Notes: a model not told the origin generated them from the sequence alone. Shown: positions 15,022 through 26,618, counted from the first letter of the stretch. The stretch: 57,710 nt of DNA from Candidatus Muiribacterium halophilum (GCA_023228995.1 JALOAD010000020.1:1-57710); one strand, 5' to 3'. Made by a program: numbers and translations.

Positions 15022-17601
15022 TTAATTTATACTATATTTATAAACTTTTTTAGCATCAGTATTCAATATAAACATATAATCATCTGTTAATGCAATACCA
15101 CCATTTGGATTAACTAAATCTTTAGCATTAGGTATTTCAATTGTTTTATTAAACACAATACTATTTGAAGTAATATCGTATAATAAAATATTATAAGATG
15201 TTTTTTCACTATTATATCCTAATACATAAGCTTTTTTACCATCTGATGATATCTTAATATCAAATGTAAATACATTTGTTGATGGTAAAGATATTTCTTT
15301 TATTTTACCAAAACTTGTATTGTATATGGAGATTTTTTCTTTTGTTGCTATGTATAAAACATTGTTTGCATAACAGATTTGTCCTTTTGAATTCTGAGGA
15401 ATATTATCATGTTCAAATGTTTTTCCACTATAATCTATCTTTAATAAATTCGCATTAGTTTGAGATGTATTATAAATGTCAAATATTATATTATCATCTT
15501 TATCTTCAATAATTTCATCCATTATATTGCTCCATTTGCTCCTATCAGCAAGATTTATATCATAAGGATTTGGAAGAATCCATCCTTCATGAACATGTCC
15601 TGGATCAACATCAACTTCATCATAAGCAAGAATTATAGAATTCGCTTTAGTTCCATTATTTATATTATATTTTGTAATTTCTTGATAATGATATAAATAT
15701 CCATAAGTAGGATCTGTAGCAGATTTAACTGCACTTGCGATTATATATTGATTATCATTTGAAACAGCTATTTTTGTATAATTATTTATATTAATGGAAA
15801 AACTCTTTTCAAAATTTGTATTATATTTAGTTATGTTTTTGAAAACAGTTTTATCTGGAATAATATCATCTGGACCTGCATAGGAAATTATAAGATTATT
15901 TAAATTATCTGTTGCAATTTGTTCTGGTTTGTATGTTGTATCATAAGTATTTACTAATGTTAAAGTGTTTGCAGAAACTTCTCCAATATTAATATTTAAA
16001 ATTATTTCAGCACTATCCTTTTTATCCCAATATTTATTTTTATGCTCAAAAATATATTTTAAATTAGCAATTCCTTCCGAATTAGGTGCTGTGTAAATTC
16101 CAGTTGTAGGAATATAATTTCCTAATCCGTTCATTAAACTCCAATTTGAAGCTATATTGGGTATTGTAACTTCTGTGTTTTCAAATAAACCTTTTATAGC
16201 AATATCAGTCAATTTAAAAGTTTTGCTTTTTTCAATATCAATTTTAGAATTGGATAAAATTAATTTTTTTAATCTTGGTCCATAAGCTAAATCCCAGCTT
16301 AAACTTGTTGCAGAATCTGACAAATTAGCACTCCAAGTTAATGGGTCTTTATCAAATAAACTAAGTGAAATATCAAAATCTGATAATATTCCTGCTTGAA
16401 CTCCCCATTCAAAATTTAAAGGATATGGTCCGCCTACACTATAATTTGTTGAATTATAATCTATTTCATTATAAAGACTTGCATACAAAGAAAGATTAGG
16501 TCCTCCGAGTTTTGAGTAAAAATTAGTTTTTAGTTTTGGTCCTGCATAAAATTTCAAATTACCATTTCCAATTAATGTTGGTTCATTTACACTAAAACTT
16601 TTGTCATAATCTGTTATTGTTTCCCACTTATCATCTGTTTGTGTGTAAATAACACCAAATCTTGCATTATCAACAAAATTAGCTGTTACTTCTGCTGTAG
16701 CATTAAAACTACCTTTCATTCCAACATCAAAAGGTATTTCCACATCTATCCAAACTGGAATTGGAACAGGTATTCCAGGTATTACTGCTAAAAATTTTAC
16801 CTTTGTATTTACAAGATTTCCTATAGTTATTTCTTTATCAATTGCACCTGTTGAAACTACTTTTAATCCATATTTACTATCATTTTTAGTTCTTAAAGCT
16901 GTGTAAAAGTAATTAAAACCATCATAGAATTTTATATTCATAAGAAGATTCATTTTAATATCAATATCACCAGTTGCAATTAAAGATACATTTTTTTCTG
17001 ATACTAAATCTTTTTCAAAATTAAAACCTATTGATGCATCAGAATGTATTGGTGCTTTTGATGGTGAATATTTATTATCAGGTAATTTAAACTCAGTTGA
17101 TGTAATTGGTAATTCAATGTTTATTTCACCATATTTGATTATATCTTCCAATGGAACATCAATAGTTTTTACATTTGCCGAAACTTCTGTTGTAGTTATA
17201 TTAATAATTTTTTTAAATGGATAAATATACTTTCCATTCATTTCATCTTCAGATAATACTAATATTTCATTTATTTTATATGTAAATACTTCAGATGTTG
17301 TAAAAGTAAATTTTAAAGTATTATCATTAATTAAACTATTAAAGTTTTTATTCCAATCCTTATCAGTTATTACATTAGGATATAATTCAGGATTTTTATT
17401 TACTAAACCGTCTGGAGATTTAACTAATTTCATATCTATTTCACCTAATTCTTTGACAGATATAGATTCAGTTTTTGAAAAATCATAAGGTGTTTTTGCT
17501 GTTGTAACAACTCCACCACCTCCGCCTCCACAGCCAAAAGCAAACAAAACAATACTTATTAAACATAATAAAACAATTTTTTTCTCAAATAAATTAAACA
17601 T
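15022..17601 (-). CDS. large surface lipoprotein
   Basis: An 859-aa protein with a lipoprotein signal peptide: a hydrophobic stretch ending in LFAFGC (Cys24), followed by a run of glycines that acts as a flexible tether. The ATG at 17601 is preceded by GAGGGA; the open frame continues 27 codons further but has no ribosome site there. The middle half is beta-rich and shares the segment PVPIPVWIDVEIPFDVG with the protein at 43281-45540, so the two are paralogs. The C-terminal 300 residues contain repeated strands of beta-propeller character. It is probably an outer-surface structural or binding protein. I do not recognise a named family. Confidence 0.85.
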   Translation of the reverse strand: MFNLFEKKIVLLCLISIVLFAFGCGGGGGGVVTTAKTPYDFSKTESISVKELGEIDMKLVKSPDGLVNKNPELYPNVITDKDWNKNFNSLINDNTLKFTFTTSEVFTYKINEILVLSEDEMNGKYIYPFKKIINITTTEVSANVKTIDVPLEDIIKYGEINIELPITSTEFKLPDNKYSPSKAPIHSDASIGFNFEKDLVSEKNVSLIATGDIDIKMNLLMNIKFYDGFNYFYTALRTKNDSKYGLKVVSTGAIDKEITIGNLVNTKVKFLAVIPGIPVPIPVWIDVEIPFDVGMKGSFNATAEVTANFVDNARFGVIYTQTDDKWETITDYDKSFSVNEPTLIGNGNLKFYAGPKLKTNFYSKLGGPNLSLYASLYNEIDYNSTNYSVGGPYPLNFEWGVQAGILSDFDISLSLFDKDPLTWSANLSDSATSLSWDLAYGPRLKKLILSNSKIDIEKSKTFKLTDIAIKGLFENTEVTIPNIASNWSLMNGLGNYIPTTGIYTAPNSEGIANLKYIFEHKNKYWDKKDSAEIILNINIGEVSANTLTLVNTYDTTYKPEQIATDNLNNLIISYAGPDDIIPDKTVFKNITKYNTNFEKSFSININNYTKIAVSNDNQYIIASAVKSATDPTYGYLYHYQEITKYNINNGTKANSIILAYDEVDVDPGHVHEGWILPNPYDINLADRSKWSNIMDEIIEDKDDNIIFDIYNTSQTNANLLKIDYSGKTFEHDNIPQNSKGQICYANNVLYIATKEKISIYNTSFGKIKEISLPSTNVFTFDIKISSDGKKAYVLGYNSEKTSYNILLYDITSNSIVFNKTIEIPNAKDLVNPNGGIALTDDYMFILNTDAKKVYKYSIN

Positions 17602-17758
17602 AAAATTCCCTCTTTTTAATATAGTGTTATTTACTATAAGGTATTTTATTTTAAATTTCAAAAAAAATCTTTGCCAGCTCAAATAATACGATTAAAAAAG
17701 TCTAAATATTTAATAATCTAGTTTTTAATTTCTTCCCGGTTTTCTCTGTTTGCCGTTT

Positions 17759-17786
17759 TTGTCTTCCGGTAATTATTTTTTATAAT
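17759..17786 (+). promoter_or_regulatory. sigma-70 type promoter
   Basis: TTGTCT, a 16-bp spacer and a perfect TATAAT lie 61 bp upstream of the ATG of the 1330-aa protein. The intergenic region 17602-17846 is divergent and should also hold the promoter of the lipoprotein gene. Confidence 0.6.
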
Positions 17787-17846
17787 CAAATGCGTCTGAA
17801 ATACCGATAAAACCAAAGACTAAAAGCTTTTTTAGGAGAATTCTAT

Positions 17847-20800
17847 ATGAAAAAATCAGTTTTTCTAATTATTTTGATATTTAATATTTTTTTTATACAA
17901 GCTCAAACAATTGATATAAAAGGTTATATTCTCAATGAAAAAGAACAACCTATTTTTGATTTTATTGAAGTTACAATAAATGCTCAGAGTATTATAACTG
18001 GTGATTCTAAATATGTATTTGAAAATATGCCTGTTGGTGATTATGTTATAAAAGTCAATTCTCCAGAATCAAAAAATCATAATCCAATTTTTTCTAGTTA
18101 TGAAACTAAATTCACCTTAACTTTTGAAAATTATAAAATGGAATTCTGGAATTATTCTCCTAAAGTTATTCTTACAAAAGGTCAAACTTTTAATTTTAAA
18201 TCTTTGGTTAAAGATAAAACTGGAAATGTTTTACCTGAAATGAATATAAAGTTGTATTCATATCAAAAGCAAAGATTTATACATTCATTTTCTAATATTG
18301 AAACTGGTTCATATAGAGTTATAATTAATGATCCTTTTTCTCCTTTATATCAAAAAGAATATGATTTTACCGAAAATAATAATAAAAGAAATATGATTGA
18401 ACTTATTATTGGTACTTATAATGATAATGTAATAGTTCAGAGTTTTGCTGTATGGAAAGATCATAGAATTGTTTATAATACTGATAATAAAAATATTGGA
18501 AATATAATTTCTTTAAATTATCCTGGTTCTCCTTTTATTTATAATCTTGATTTTGAAAAAATTGCTCCTTGGGTTGTAAAAAGTTGGCCAATTAATAATC
18601 AAACAATGTTTTCTATTAGAGATAAAATAAAAGTTGTTTTTTCTGAAAATATTAATTTTGATCAAAGTTTAAAATCAAAAATTCTTTTATATAATACTGA
18701 TAATAAAGAATACCTGGATATATCTCTTACTTATGATATTGAATCAAGAACAATTATTATAACTCCAAAAGAACTTTTAAAAAAAGTTTCTCAATATATT
18801 CTTATTGTATCTAATATTTCAGATATTAATAATAATGTTATGCCATCTGATTATAAAATAGTTTTTTATACTGAAGCAGATGATTTTGAAGATTTTAATC
18901 ATAAATATCTTGTTAAAAATATACAAAATATTGAACTTGATAAATATATTCCTATTACTGATGGTTCTTCTACAACTGAAATTATGTCAAAATTTAATTC
19001 ATCAACTTCTTCTTCTTTTGATAAAAATAATTTTGTAATTAAAAATCCTGATATTCAGTTTAATATTCCAAGTGATAATGCTTATTATTCAAATGATATA
19101 ATTCCTGATTATAAAATTACAGGTATTGATGATTTTAAATTAAGTTTTTATCTTGATAGTGGTGAAATTCCTGTTAATTTCAAAATTTCTGAAGAAGGTC
19201 GTCATTCTCTTATTGCTACTTTATATGATAATGAAAAAAATGAATTAAAAAAGGAAAAAATTTCTTTTGTTATTGATAAAACAAAACCTTTAATTAAACT
19301 TTCAAAAGAATATCCTGATGTTTATTATTGTAATTCTTTTGAAGAAATTATAGAAATATCTGATAATAATCTTAAAGAAGCTAAAATATTATTAAATAAT
19401 AGAGAACACAAAAATGATATAAAATTAACAGAAAATGGTAATTATAACTTGCTTATAACTGCAATTGATAATTCTAACAATAAAAGTGAATTATCTATGG
19501 ATATTATAGTTGATAATCAAAAACCTATGATTATTTCAAAACCTTTATTAGAGGATGGAATGTTTTATCAAACTCCTTTTGATATCAAATTTGAAATAGT
19601 TGATAGTAATATTGATATTGTTCGAATTTTAAAAAATGGTAAAGATTCAGAAAAAAATATAACCTTAGAAAATGCAGGGCAATATACTTTTAAAGTATTT
19701 GCTAAAGATAAATCTGGAAATGAAAATATTATTGAAAAAAGAATTGAAGTTTTTCCTATAGCAATTTATAATAGTAGAGTCAAATTCGAAGGAATTAAAA
19801 ATTTATTTAATGATTTCAAAAATACTCTCAATAATATTGCTACAAAATATGGTGAATTATCAAAAGAAAGAGTTATTCTTTCTATTCTTACAAAAGATAA
19901 TAGACATTCAACTGGAATTCCTGAGTATAACAAACTTTTAGATGAGTTTAATAAAATACAAATTGAATCTAAAAATCCTCAAGAGAATAATATTTTAAAA
20001 ACAATAATGCTTATTGATGAATATTGGGTATATCCTAAAGTAGGTCAATATCTTGCAGAACATTTTGATAGACTTAAAAAAAGTGTGCTTGAATATGATT
20101 ATAGTAGAGAAAAATTCTCTGAATTAAAAGATATTATCAGCTCAGCTCATGGTAATGTTTACGCACTTTATGAAGAAAAGAAAGATAGAAATCTTGATTT
20201 TTTTAATATGTATTATCAAAAATATGTTGAAAGTCTTAATAAGTTTAGGATTTTAGCAAAAAGTTCGCAAGAAAAACAAAAGCAATATGAATCTATGCTT
20301 AATAATCTTTATTTTGCAAATAAAATAATAAATATTAATCCTAAAATTGATAATAGTGCAATTATTCATCCATCTATGAAAGGTATTACTAAAGACCTTC
20401 TTATGTCAACATTGCGAGATAGAGCTAAAGGCAGTTTTGAAACTATTAAAAATAATTTGAAAGATTCTAATTTAAAAAAATATCTAGAATCAATAGAAAC
20501 CGAATTTCAAAAACGACTTTTAGTAAATGATCTTAAATTTGTAAAAAATGAATTTAATATAGTTTCATTTGATTTTTTAATGATTGAATTAGCTTTTATA
20601 GTTAATAATCAGCATTTTGAAATGGAAGTATGGTATGAAAAATCTGGTGATTCATATAAAGTAGATCATATAACAAATCTTATAAGTATTTCTTATGAAC
20701 TTTCAAAAGTCCCAACAAAAGTTCAAACTGAACCTGCTGAAATGCCTCATGAAACAACATCACCTCTTTTATATATAATATTAATAATTATAACCTTAAT

Positions 20801-21839
20801 ATTATTTGGTAGCATAATTGGATTTATCATTATCAAAAAGAAAAAACAAAAAGAACAAGCTATTGAACAAACTTTTAAAAATGATAATGATGATATTTTA
20901 ATTGAATCTGAGAATGAAATTACACATTCAGATGACAAAACAACTGAATTTACTCAAATAGCAGAAGATAATATTAAAGAAAAAACTGATTTTACTGAAA
21001 TAAAAAAAGATGAAGAACAAGTTATAAAAGAAAAAGTAAAATTAAAAACTGTTTTAATACAAAAATTTGATATTTTAAAAAATAAAGTTAAAAATATTTT
21101 TGAAAAAATTCAGAATAAAATTGTATGCTTAAAAACAAAGCTTAAAGATAAAGCAACTAAAAAACCTAAAAACAAAGTTAAAGAAGAAAAAATAATTGAA
21201 AAAGTGTATTCTTTAAGTGATATTTATCCAGAAGATTTAGATTCTTTTAGAAGTAGTAGAATTGAAGATTTTGATTTTCTTGAAAAAATACTTAACAAAG
21301 ATACTGTTCACGAAGAAACTATTGAAAAACAGGAAAAAAAACCTGTAATTTTAACTACAATTGAAGAAAATGAAATACCTGTTCTTAGCGATGATGTATT
21401 AGAAAATATAGTTGATGAACTCGAAACATCAGTAAAATCAGGTGCTGTATTGGATGAAGAATTAGAGGAAAATACTAATCAATTTACAGAAGCTCTTGAT
21501 GAATTATCAATTCAAACTCCGATTGAATTAATTGAAGCGGAAAAAAAAGAATTAAATGATAAAAAAATAGCAAAAGACCTTGGAGTTAACGATTTAATCG
21601 GTGAAGAAGATCTTGATGAATATTTGAATCTTGAAATAATATCAGGTGATGGTGAAGATAATTCTAAAACTGAAGAAGAAGTTTCACTTGTGAAAGATGA
21701 TAATTCTCAGTCAAAAAAAGATAATTCACTTTTAGAAGATGTTAATTCTAATAATGAAAAAAATACTGAAGATGATTCAGATGAACTGCTTGCATTAGAT
21801 GAATTGTTAAATTTAAATGATGATGATGAAAAAAATTAA
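17847..21839 (+). CDS. large Ig-domain protein with one membrane anchor and acidic tail
   Basis: A 1330-aa protein with an N-terminal signal peptide (MKKSVFLIILIFNIFFIQAQ). Residues 20-65 resemble a carboxypeptidase regulatory-like (transthyretin-type) domain; 250-345 resemble an SbsA-type Ig domain (SWPINNQTMFSIRDKIKVVFSENI); 420-640 hold two or three further Ig-like repeats with DKTKPLI and DNQKPMI hinges. Residues 650-950 are helical. A single transmembrane helix at about 975-997 is followed by KKKKQK, then a 330-residue tail that is first Lys-rich, then strongly acidic. Topology: a long extracytoplasmic part and a charged cytoplasmic tail. An AGGAGA ribosome site precedes the ATG. It is the only plus-strand gene of the first 35 kb. 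Function unknown. Confidence 0.85.
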   Translation: MKKSVFLIILIFNIFFIQAQTIDIKGYILNEKEQPIFDFIEVTINAQSIITGDSKYVFENMPVGDYVIKVNSPESKNHNPIFSSYETKFTLTFENYKMEFWNYSPKVILTKGQTFNFKSLVKDKTGNVLPEMNIKLYSYQKQRFIHSFSNIETGSYRVIINDPFSPLYQKEYDFTENNNKRNMIELIIGTYNDNVIVQSFAVWKDHRIVYNTDNKNIGNIISLNYPGSPFIYNLDFEKIAPWVVKSWPINNQTMFSIRDKIKVVFSENINFDQSLKSKILLYNTDNKEYLDISLTYDIESRTIIITPKELLKKVSQYILIVSNISDINNNVMPSDYKIVFYTEADDFEDFNHKYLVKNIQNIELDKYIPITDGSSTTEIMSKFNSSTSSSFDKNNFVIKNPDIQFNIPSDNAYYSNDIIPDYKITGIDDFKLSFYLDSGEIPVNFKISEEGRHSLIATLYDNEKNELKKEKISFVIDKTKPLIKLSKEYPDVYYCNSFEEIIEISDNNLKEAKILLNNREHKNDIKLTENGNYNLLITAIDNSNNKSELSMDIIVDNQKPMIISKPLLEDGMFYQTPFDIKFEIVDSNIDIVRILKNGKDSEKNITLENAGQYTFKVFAKDKSGNENIIEKRIEVFPIAIYNSRVKFEGIKNLFNDFKNTLNNIATKYGELSKERVILSILTKDNRHSTGIPEYNKLLDEFNKIQIESKNPQENNILKTIMLIDEYWVYPKVGQYLAEHFDRLKKSVLEYDYSREKFSELKDIISSAHGNVYALYEEKKDRNLDFFNMYYQKYVESLNKFRILAKSSQEKQKQYESMLNNLYFANKIININPKIDNSAIIHPSMKGITKDLLMSTLRDRAKGSFETIKNNLKDSNLKKYLESIETEFQKRLLVNDLKFVKNEFNIVSFDFLMIELAFIVNNQHFEMEVWYEKSGDSYKVDHITNLISISYELSKVPTKVQTEPAEMPHETTSPLLYIILIIITLILFGSIIGFIIIKKKKQKEQAIEQTFKNDNDDILIESENEITHSDDKTTEFTQIAEDNIKEKTDFTEIKKDEEQVIKEKVKLKTVLIQKFDILKNKVKNIFEKIQNKIVCLKTKLKDKATKKPKNKVKEEKIIEKVYSLSDIYPEDLDSFRSSRIEDFDFLEKILNKDTVHEETIEKQEKKPVILTTIEENEIPVLSDDVLENIVDELETSVKSGAVLDEELEENTNQFTEALDELSIQTPIELIEAEKKELNDKKIAKDLGVNDLIGEEDLDEYLNLEIISGDGEDNSKTEEEVSLVKDDNSQSKKDNSLLEDVNSNNEKNTEDDSDELLALDELLNLNDDDEKN

Positions 21840-21872
21840 ATCCAAAAAATGTAAATAAAATAAAAAAAAGAA

Positions 21873-21901
21873 ATCCCGGCTAAGAATCATGCCGGGATGA
21901 C
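21873..21901. repeat. REP-type hairpin repeat
   Basis: A single CCCGGC...GCCGGGATGAC unit lies between the convergent ends of the Ig-domain gene and enolase. It can form a stable hairpin and may protect or terminate the two transcripts. Confidence 0.8.
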
Positions 21902-21941
21902 ATTATATTGATTTTTTTTATTTTTAAAAAACTATAAAAAG

Positions 21942-23279
<1,338 letters not shown>

Positions 23280-23382
23280 TTAACAGAATATCATTTAAAA
23301 ATCAATTTACCAAAATGTAAAAAAAGTTAACGCTGTGAAAGCGGTATGTGGAGCGTATAAGGGCGGTACATTTCACTATTTC

Positions 23383-24270
23383 TCAGTTTTTTTGTGAAAA
23401 CTGCATCATTCCAGAAAGAATAATTACAATACCAATTATCTGAGTAATATTTAATGTCTCTTTAATTATAATATAATTCATCAAAGCTGCAAAAACAGGC
23501 TTTAGCATAAAAAATGAAGCACCCTCAAAAGCAGATATTGTTTTTAAAGCTTCTCCATATAAAAAATAAGCAACACCGCTAACAAAAATACCTAAATATA
23601 ATAATATAGAAGTATTTTTAATAGTAAATTCATATATTGGATAATCTCCAAAACTCGAATAAGCTAGAGCTAGAAATAAAGCTGACCAAAAAAAAGATAA
23701 TGAATTAAATCTTAAATTACCATATTTCATAATATATTTTTTAGATAAAACTGTATAGAGTGCAAATGTTAAAGATGATAATAAACCAAAAATAATTCCT
23801 AAAGAAATATTTTTTGAATTCTCACTGTTATCAAAAACTCCAGAGCCATAAACAAGCACAACAATTCCAGTAATTCCCAACACCAAAGCTGTGGTTTTTT
23901 TAATATCCATTTTTTCTTTAAGTATTATCCAAGCAAAAAAAACTACAAATAACGGATTTGCAGAAATAAGTACAGCAGCTATTGTAGCTTTTCCATAAAA
24001 TATTGATAATTGTAAAAACATCATAGATATACAAACATTCAAAATACCTGAAAGAACAATTTTTAAATAATCTGATATTTTTAAACTTTCAGGAGATTTT
24101 TCTATAAATTTATACAAAAAAAACAAGAAAATCCCACCATAAAAAAATCTATAAACTGTTACAGAATTAGGACTAACTCCATTTCCCAAAAGTTTGCCAC
24201 ACAATTCTAGTGTAGAAAACAAAAATATAGTAATAATGCAGTAAATATATGCTTTAAATGTCTTACTCAC
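23383..24270 (-). CDS. EamA/DMT-family membrane transporter
   Basis: A 295-aa, very hydrophobic protein with about ten transmembrane helices in two EamA halves, as in the drug/metabolite exporter superfamily (RhaT/YdcZ-like). Family features include the early LFSTLELCGKLL helix, NPLFVVFFAWIILKEKM at the end of the first half and the matching MLKPVFAALMNYIIIKETL in the second. The start is GTG at 24270, eight bases after GAAAGG. The gene follows the small exported protein by 6 nt, so the two are probably one operon. The substrate cannot be told from sequence. Confidence 0.9.
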   Translation of the reverse strand: MSKTFKAYIYCIITIFLFSTLELCGKLLGNGVSPNSVTVYRFFYGGIFLFFLYKFIEKSPESLKISDYLKIVLSGILNVCISMMFLQLSIFYGKATIAAVLISANPLFVVFFAWIILKEKMDIKKTTALVLGITGIVVLVYGSGVFDNSENSKNISLGIIFGLLSSLTFALYTVLSKKYIMKYGNLRFNSLSFFWSALFLALAYSSFGDYPIYEFTIKNTSILLYLGIFVSGVAYFLYGEALKTISAFEGASFFMLKPVFAALMNYIIIKETLNITQIIGIVIILSGMMQFSQKN

Positions 24271-24276
24271 TCTAAT

Positions 24277-24915
24277 TTACCTTTCAAGTTTCATACTAAA
24301 AATAAAACTAAAATCATAATCATCATTATTAATTATATCAAGATAATCTCCGCCATTATTCTTTGTAAAAGCAAAAGACATATTTTCTTCAATCTGATAT
24401 TTAATTCCTAATGATAAAGCAGAACCATTATAATCAGCAATAAATTTAAGATCTTTATTTTCTTTCCCAAATAACCATTCGAGCTGCCCGTCTAATGCTA
24501 TAAAAAAACTATCTGGTTCAACATCATTAATATCAAAGTCGCCGTATAAACTAATACCACCAACACTATGACCAAAATTAAACCCAGCTTTGAAACCCGA
24601 ATAAGCAATATAAACTGAATGAGAATTATCTGAAGCTGTACATAGTGTCATTCCAAGGTCAAATTCTTTACCTAGAAATCTTATATCAATATAAGCACAA
24701 TCTTCATCATTTTCAGTGTCAGACGCAATTATTACCGAAACAGGATTGCCATTTACAAGCTTAGTGTGATATCCAATGCTCATTTCAGATTTTGTATCAA
24801 TATCATTAATTTTTAATGACATCTGACCATCAGAAAGTGCATTATTGTTGCTTTCATAACCAAAAGAATTAATAATAATTCCTACAAACAATATAACAGT
24901 TAAAAACTTTTTCAT
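24277..24915 (-). CDS. exported protein, possibly beta-barrel
   Basis: A 212-aa protein with a signal peptide (MKKFLTVILFVGIIINSFG). The mature part has alternating polar and hydrophobic strands (MSIGYHTKLVNGNPVSVIIA, AYIDIRFLGKEFDLGMTL, FSFIFSMKLER at the end), as in small outer-membrane barrels, and ends in a charged dipeptide instead of a terminal Phe. The ATG at 24915 has GGAGG upstream. It is followed after 6 nt by the EamA transporter. No family recognised. Confidence 0.75.
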   Translation of the reverse strand: MKKFLTVILFVGIIINSFGYESNNNALSDGQMSLKINDIDTKSEMSIGYHTKLVNGNPVSVIIASDTENDEDCAYIDIRFLGKEFDLGMTLCTASDNSHSVYIAYSGFKAGFNFGHSVGGISLYGDFDINDVEPDSFFIALDGQLEWLFGKENKDLKFIADYNGSALSLGIKYQIEENMSFAFTKNNGGDYLDIINNDDYDFSFIFSMKLER

Positions 24916-24946
24916 AAAACCTCCATTTTTTTTGAAAATAAAACAC

Positions 24947-24972
24947 AAAAGGGATTTTTTTAAATCCCTTTT
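24947..24972 (-). terminator. rho-independent terminator of the RRM gene
   Basis: An 11-bp stem AAAAGGGATTT / AAATCCCTTTT with a 4-nt loop lies 44 bp after the RRM-gene stop. On the minus strand it runs into TTTTGTGTTTTATTTT. It separates the RRM gene from the exported-protein/EamA operon. Confidence 0.75.
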
Positions 24973-25015
24973 ATTTAATCAATACATTTATTAACAAATT
25001 ATATTTCTTTTAAAT

Positions 25016-26194
25016 TTATCTTCTTCCTCTGTCACTTCTTGGTTTACCAGAACGGTTTGCTCCGTCCCTATTGCCGCCGTAGGAAGGTTTACTTGAACGG
25101 TTTGCTCCGTCCCTGTTTCCACCATAAGAAGGTCTATCGTTTCTGTCATTTCTTGGTCTATCAGAACGAGGTGCTCCGTCCCTGTTTCCACCATAAGAAG
25201 GTCTATCATTTCTGTCATTTCTTGGTCTATCAGAACGAGGTGCTCCATCTCTGTTTCCACCATAAGAAGGTCTATCGTTTCTGTCATTTCTTGGTCTATC
25301 AGAACGAGGTGCTCCATCTCTGTTTCCACCATAAGAAGGTCTATCGTTTCTGTCATTTCTTGGTCTATCAGAACGAGGTGCTCCGTCCCTGTTTCCACCA
25401 TAAGAAGGTCTATCATTTCTGTCATTTCTTGGTCTATCAGAACGAGGTGCTCCATCTCTGTTTCCACCATAAGAAGGTCTATCATTTCTGTCATTTCTTG
25501 GTCTGTCCGAACGATTTCCACCATCTCTGTTTCCACCATAAGAAGGTCTATCATTTCTGTCATTTCTTGGTCTGTCCGAACGATTTCCACCATCTCTGTT
25601 TCCACCATAAGAAGGTCTAGAATTCCTATCATTTCTTGGTCTATCAAAACGGTTTCCGCCTCTATCGTTTCTATCTCTTTTTGGTTTAGGTTCTTCTATT
25701 GTTATCATTCTTCCATTAAGTTCATAATCAGTTAATTTAACAGTAGCTACTTTTGCTTCTTCAGCACTTGCCATTACAATAAAACCATAACCTTTATCTT
25801 TAATTACATCAGCTTCTAAAACATTACCAACTGTCTGAAATAATTCTCTTAAATCATCATTTGTAACATTAAAACTTAAGTTTCCGATAAATAATTTACC
25901 AGTTTGATCTTTTGCTCGAGGAGATCTATCTGTTCTTTTGTTATCTCTATCACCTTTATCTTTTTTTGGTTTAGATTCTTCTATTGTTATCATTCTTCCA
26001 AGAAGATCATAATCAGTAAGTTTATCAAAAGCAATCTGAGCTTCTTCTGGACTTGCCATTACAACAAAACCATATCCTCTATCTCTAATAACATCTACTT
26101 CTACAACAACACCACATGTCTGAAATAATTCTCTCAAATCATTATTTGTGACATCAAAACTTAAATTTCCAACAAACAATTTTTCACTTTTCAT
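25016..26194 (-). CDS. RNA-binding protein with two RRM domains and an Arg/Gly/Asp repeat tail
   Basis: A 392-aa protein. Residues 4-75 and about 99-170 are RRM domains, with RNP2 as LFVGNLSF or LFIGNLSF and RNP1 as RGYGFVVM or KGYGFIVM. From about 185 to the end lies a disordered tail of eight 23-residue repeats (RSDRPRNDRNDRPSYGGNRD) plus a partial one. Bacterial RRM proteins are usually a single domain of about 90 residues, often cold-induced; two domains with a long RGG-like tail is unusual and recalls eukaryotic hnRNP-type proteins. Inferred roles are RNA chaperoning or formation of RNA-rich condensates. GGAGAAAGTAAA precedes the ATG at 26194. Confidence 0.92.
   Translation of the reverse strand: MKSEKLFVGNLSFDVTNNDLRELFQTCGVVVEVDVIRDRGYGFVVMASPEEAQIAFDKLTDYDLLGRMITIEESKPKKDKGDRDNKRTDRSPRAKDQTGKLFIGNLSFNVTNDDLRELFQTVGNVLEADVIKDKGYGFIVMASAEEAKVATVKLTDYELNGRMITIEEPKPKRDRNDRGGNRFDRPRNDRNSRPSYGGNRDGGNRSDRPRNDRNDRPSYGGNRDGGNRSDRPRNDRNDRPSYGGNRDGAPRSDRPRNDRNDRPSYGGNRDGAPRSDRPRNDRNDRPSYGGNRDGAPRSDRPRNDRNDRPSYGGNRDGAPRSDRPRNDRNDRPSYGGNRDGAPRSDRPRNDRNDRPSYGGNRDGANRSSKPSYGGNRDGANRSGKPRSDRGRR
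25075..25650. repeat. 69-bp tandem repeat within the RRM gene
   Basis: About eight near-identical 69-bp units encode the 23-aa repeats. Units differ mostly at two synonymous positions and at the GAP / GGN junction, which implies recent expansion. The array leaves long open frames in two other frames (24991-25647 minus and 25039-25620 plus); I regard both as shadows. Confidence 0.9.
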
Positions 26195-26588
26195 TTTACT
26201 TTCTCCTTTTTTAAAAAACCTCTTATTAATTATTGCATAATTGCAGAAAAATTTTTTAGAAATGAGGTTTAAGAATGCACTTACATAAATTGGTCAAAAG
26301 AATATTTAATGAAATATTGCTTTGAAAATTCGCTCCCAAAGGACTATGCATTGTTAAAAATCTGCTCTTTAATTTCTCCTAGACTTACCGCCGTAAGTTC
26401 GCTCCAAAATGCCCTTCGATATGTTTTCCGCAAAATCGCAAATGCAATAAAGGATTCAATTAGTTTTAAAATAATATCATAAAAAATAAAATAAAGATAG
26501 TTTTTTAAAAAAAATGTTAAATAGTTTGAACCCGATATTGGCTTGTCATATTATGGCTTTGCCAAGATGTATGCTTTCAGCATAGATT

Positions 26589-26618
26589 GCTGACAAGTCA
26601 CAATGTGACTTCGTCAGC
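26589..26618. repeat. GTCAC/GTGAC palindrome, copy 1
   Basis: GCTGAC-A-AGTCAC-AAT-GTGACT-TC-GTCAGC forms a 12-bp interrupted hairpin. It shares its core with 26841-26874 and 57471-57487. Confidence 0.7.

Noticed and set aside
25039-25620. 193-codon plus-strand frame opposite the RRM gene
   Set aside because: Mirror of the 69-bp tandem repeat; repetitive Cys/His peptide with no start signal.
24991-25647. 218-codon frame with repeated LLMVETEM peptides
   Set aside because: Out-of-frame reading of the RRM gene's repeat array.
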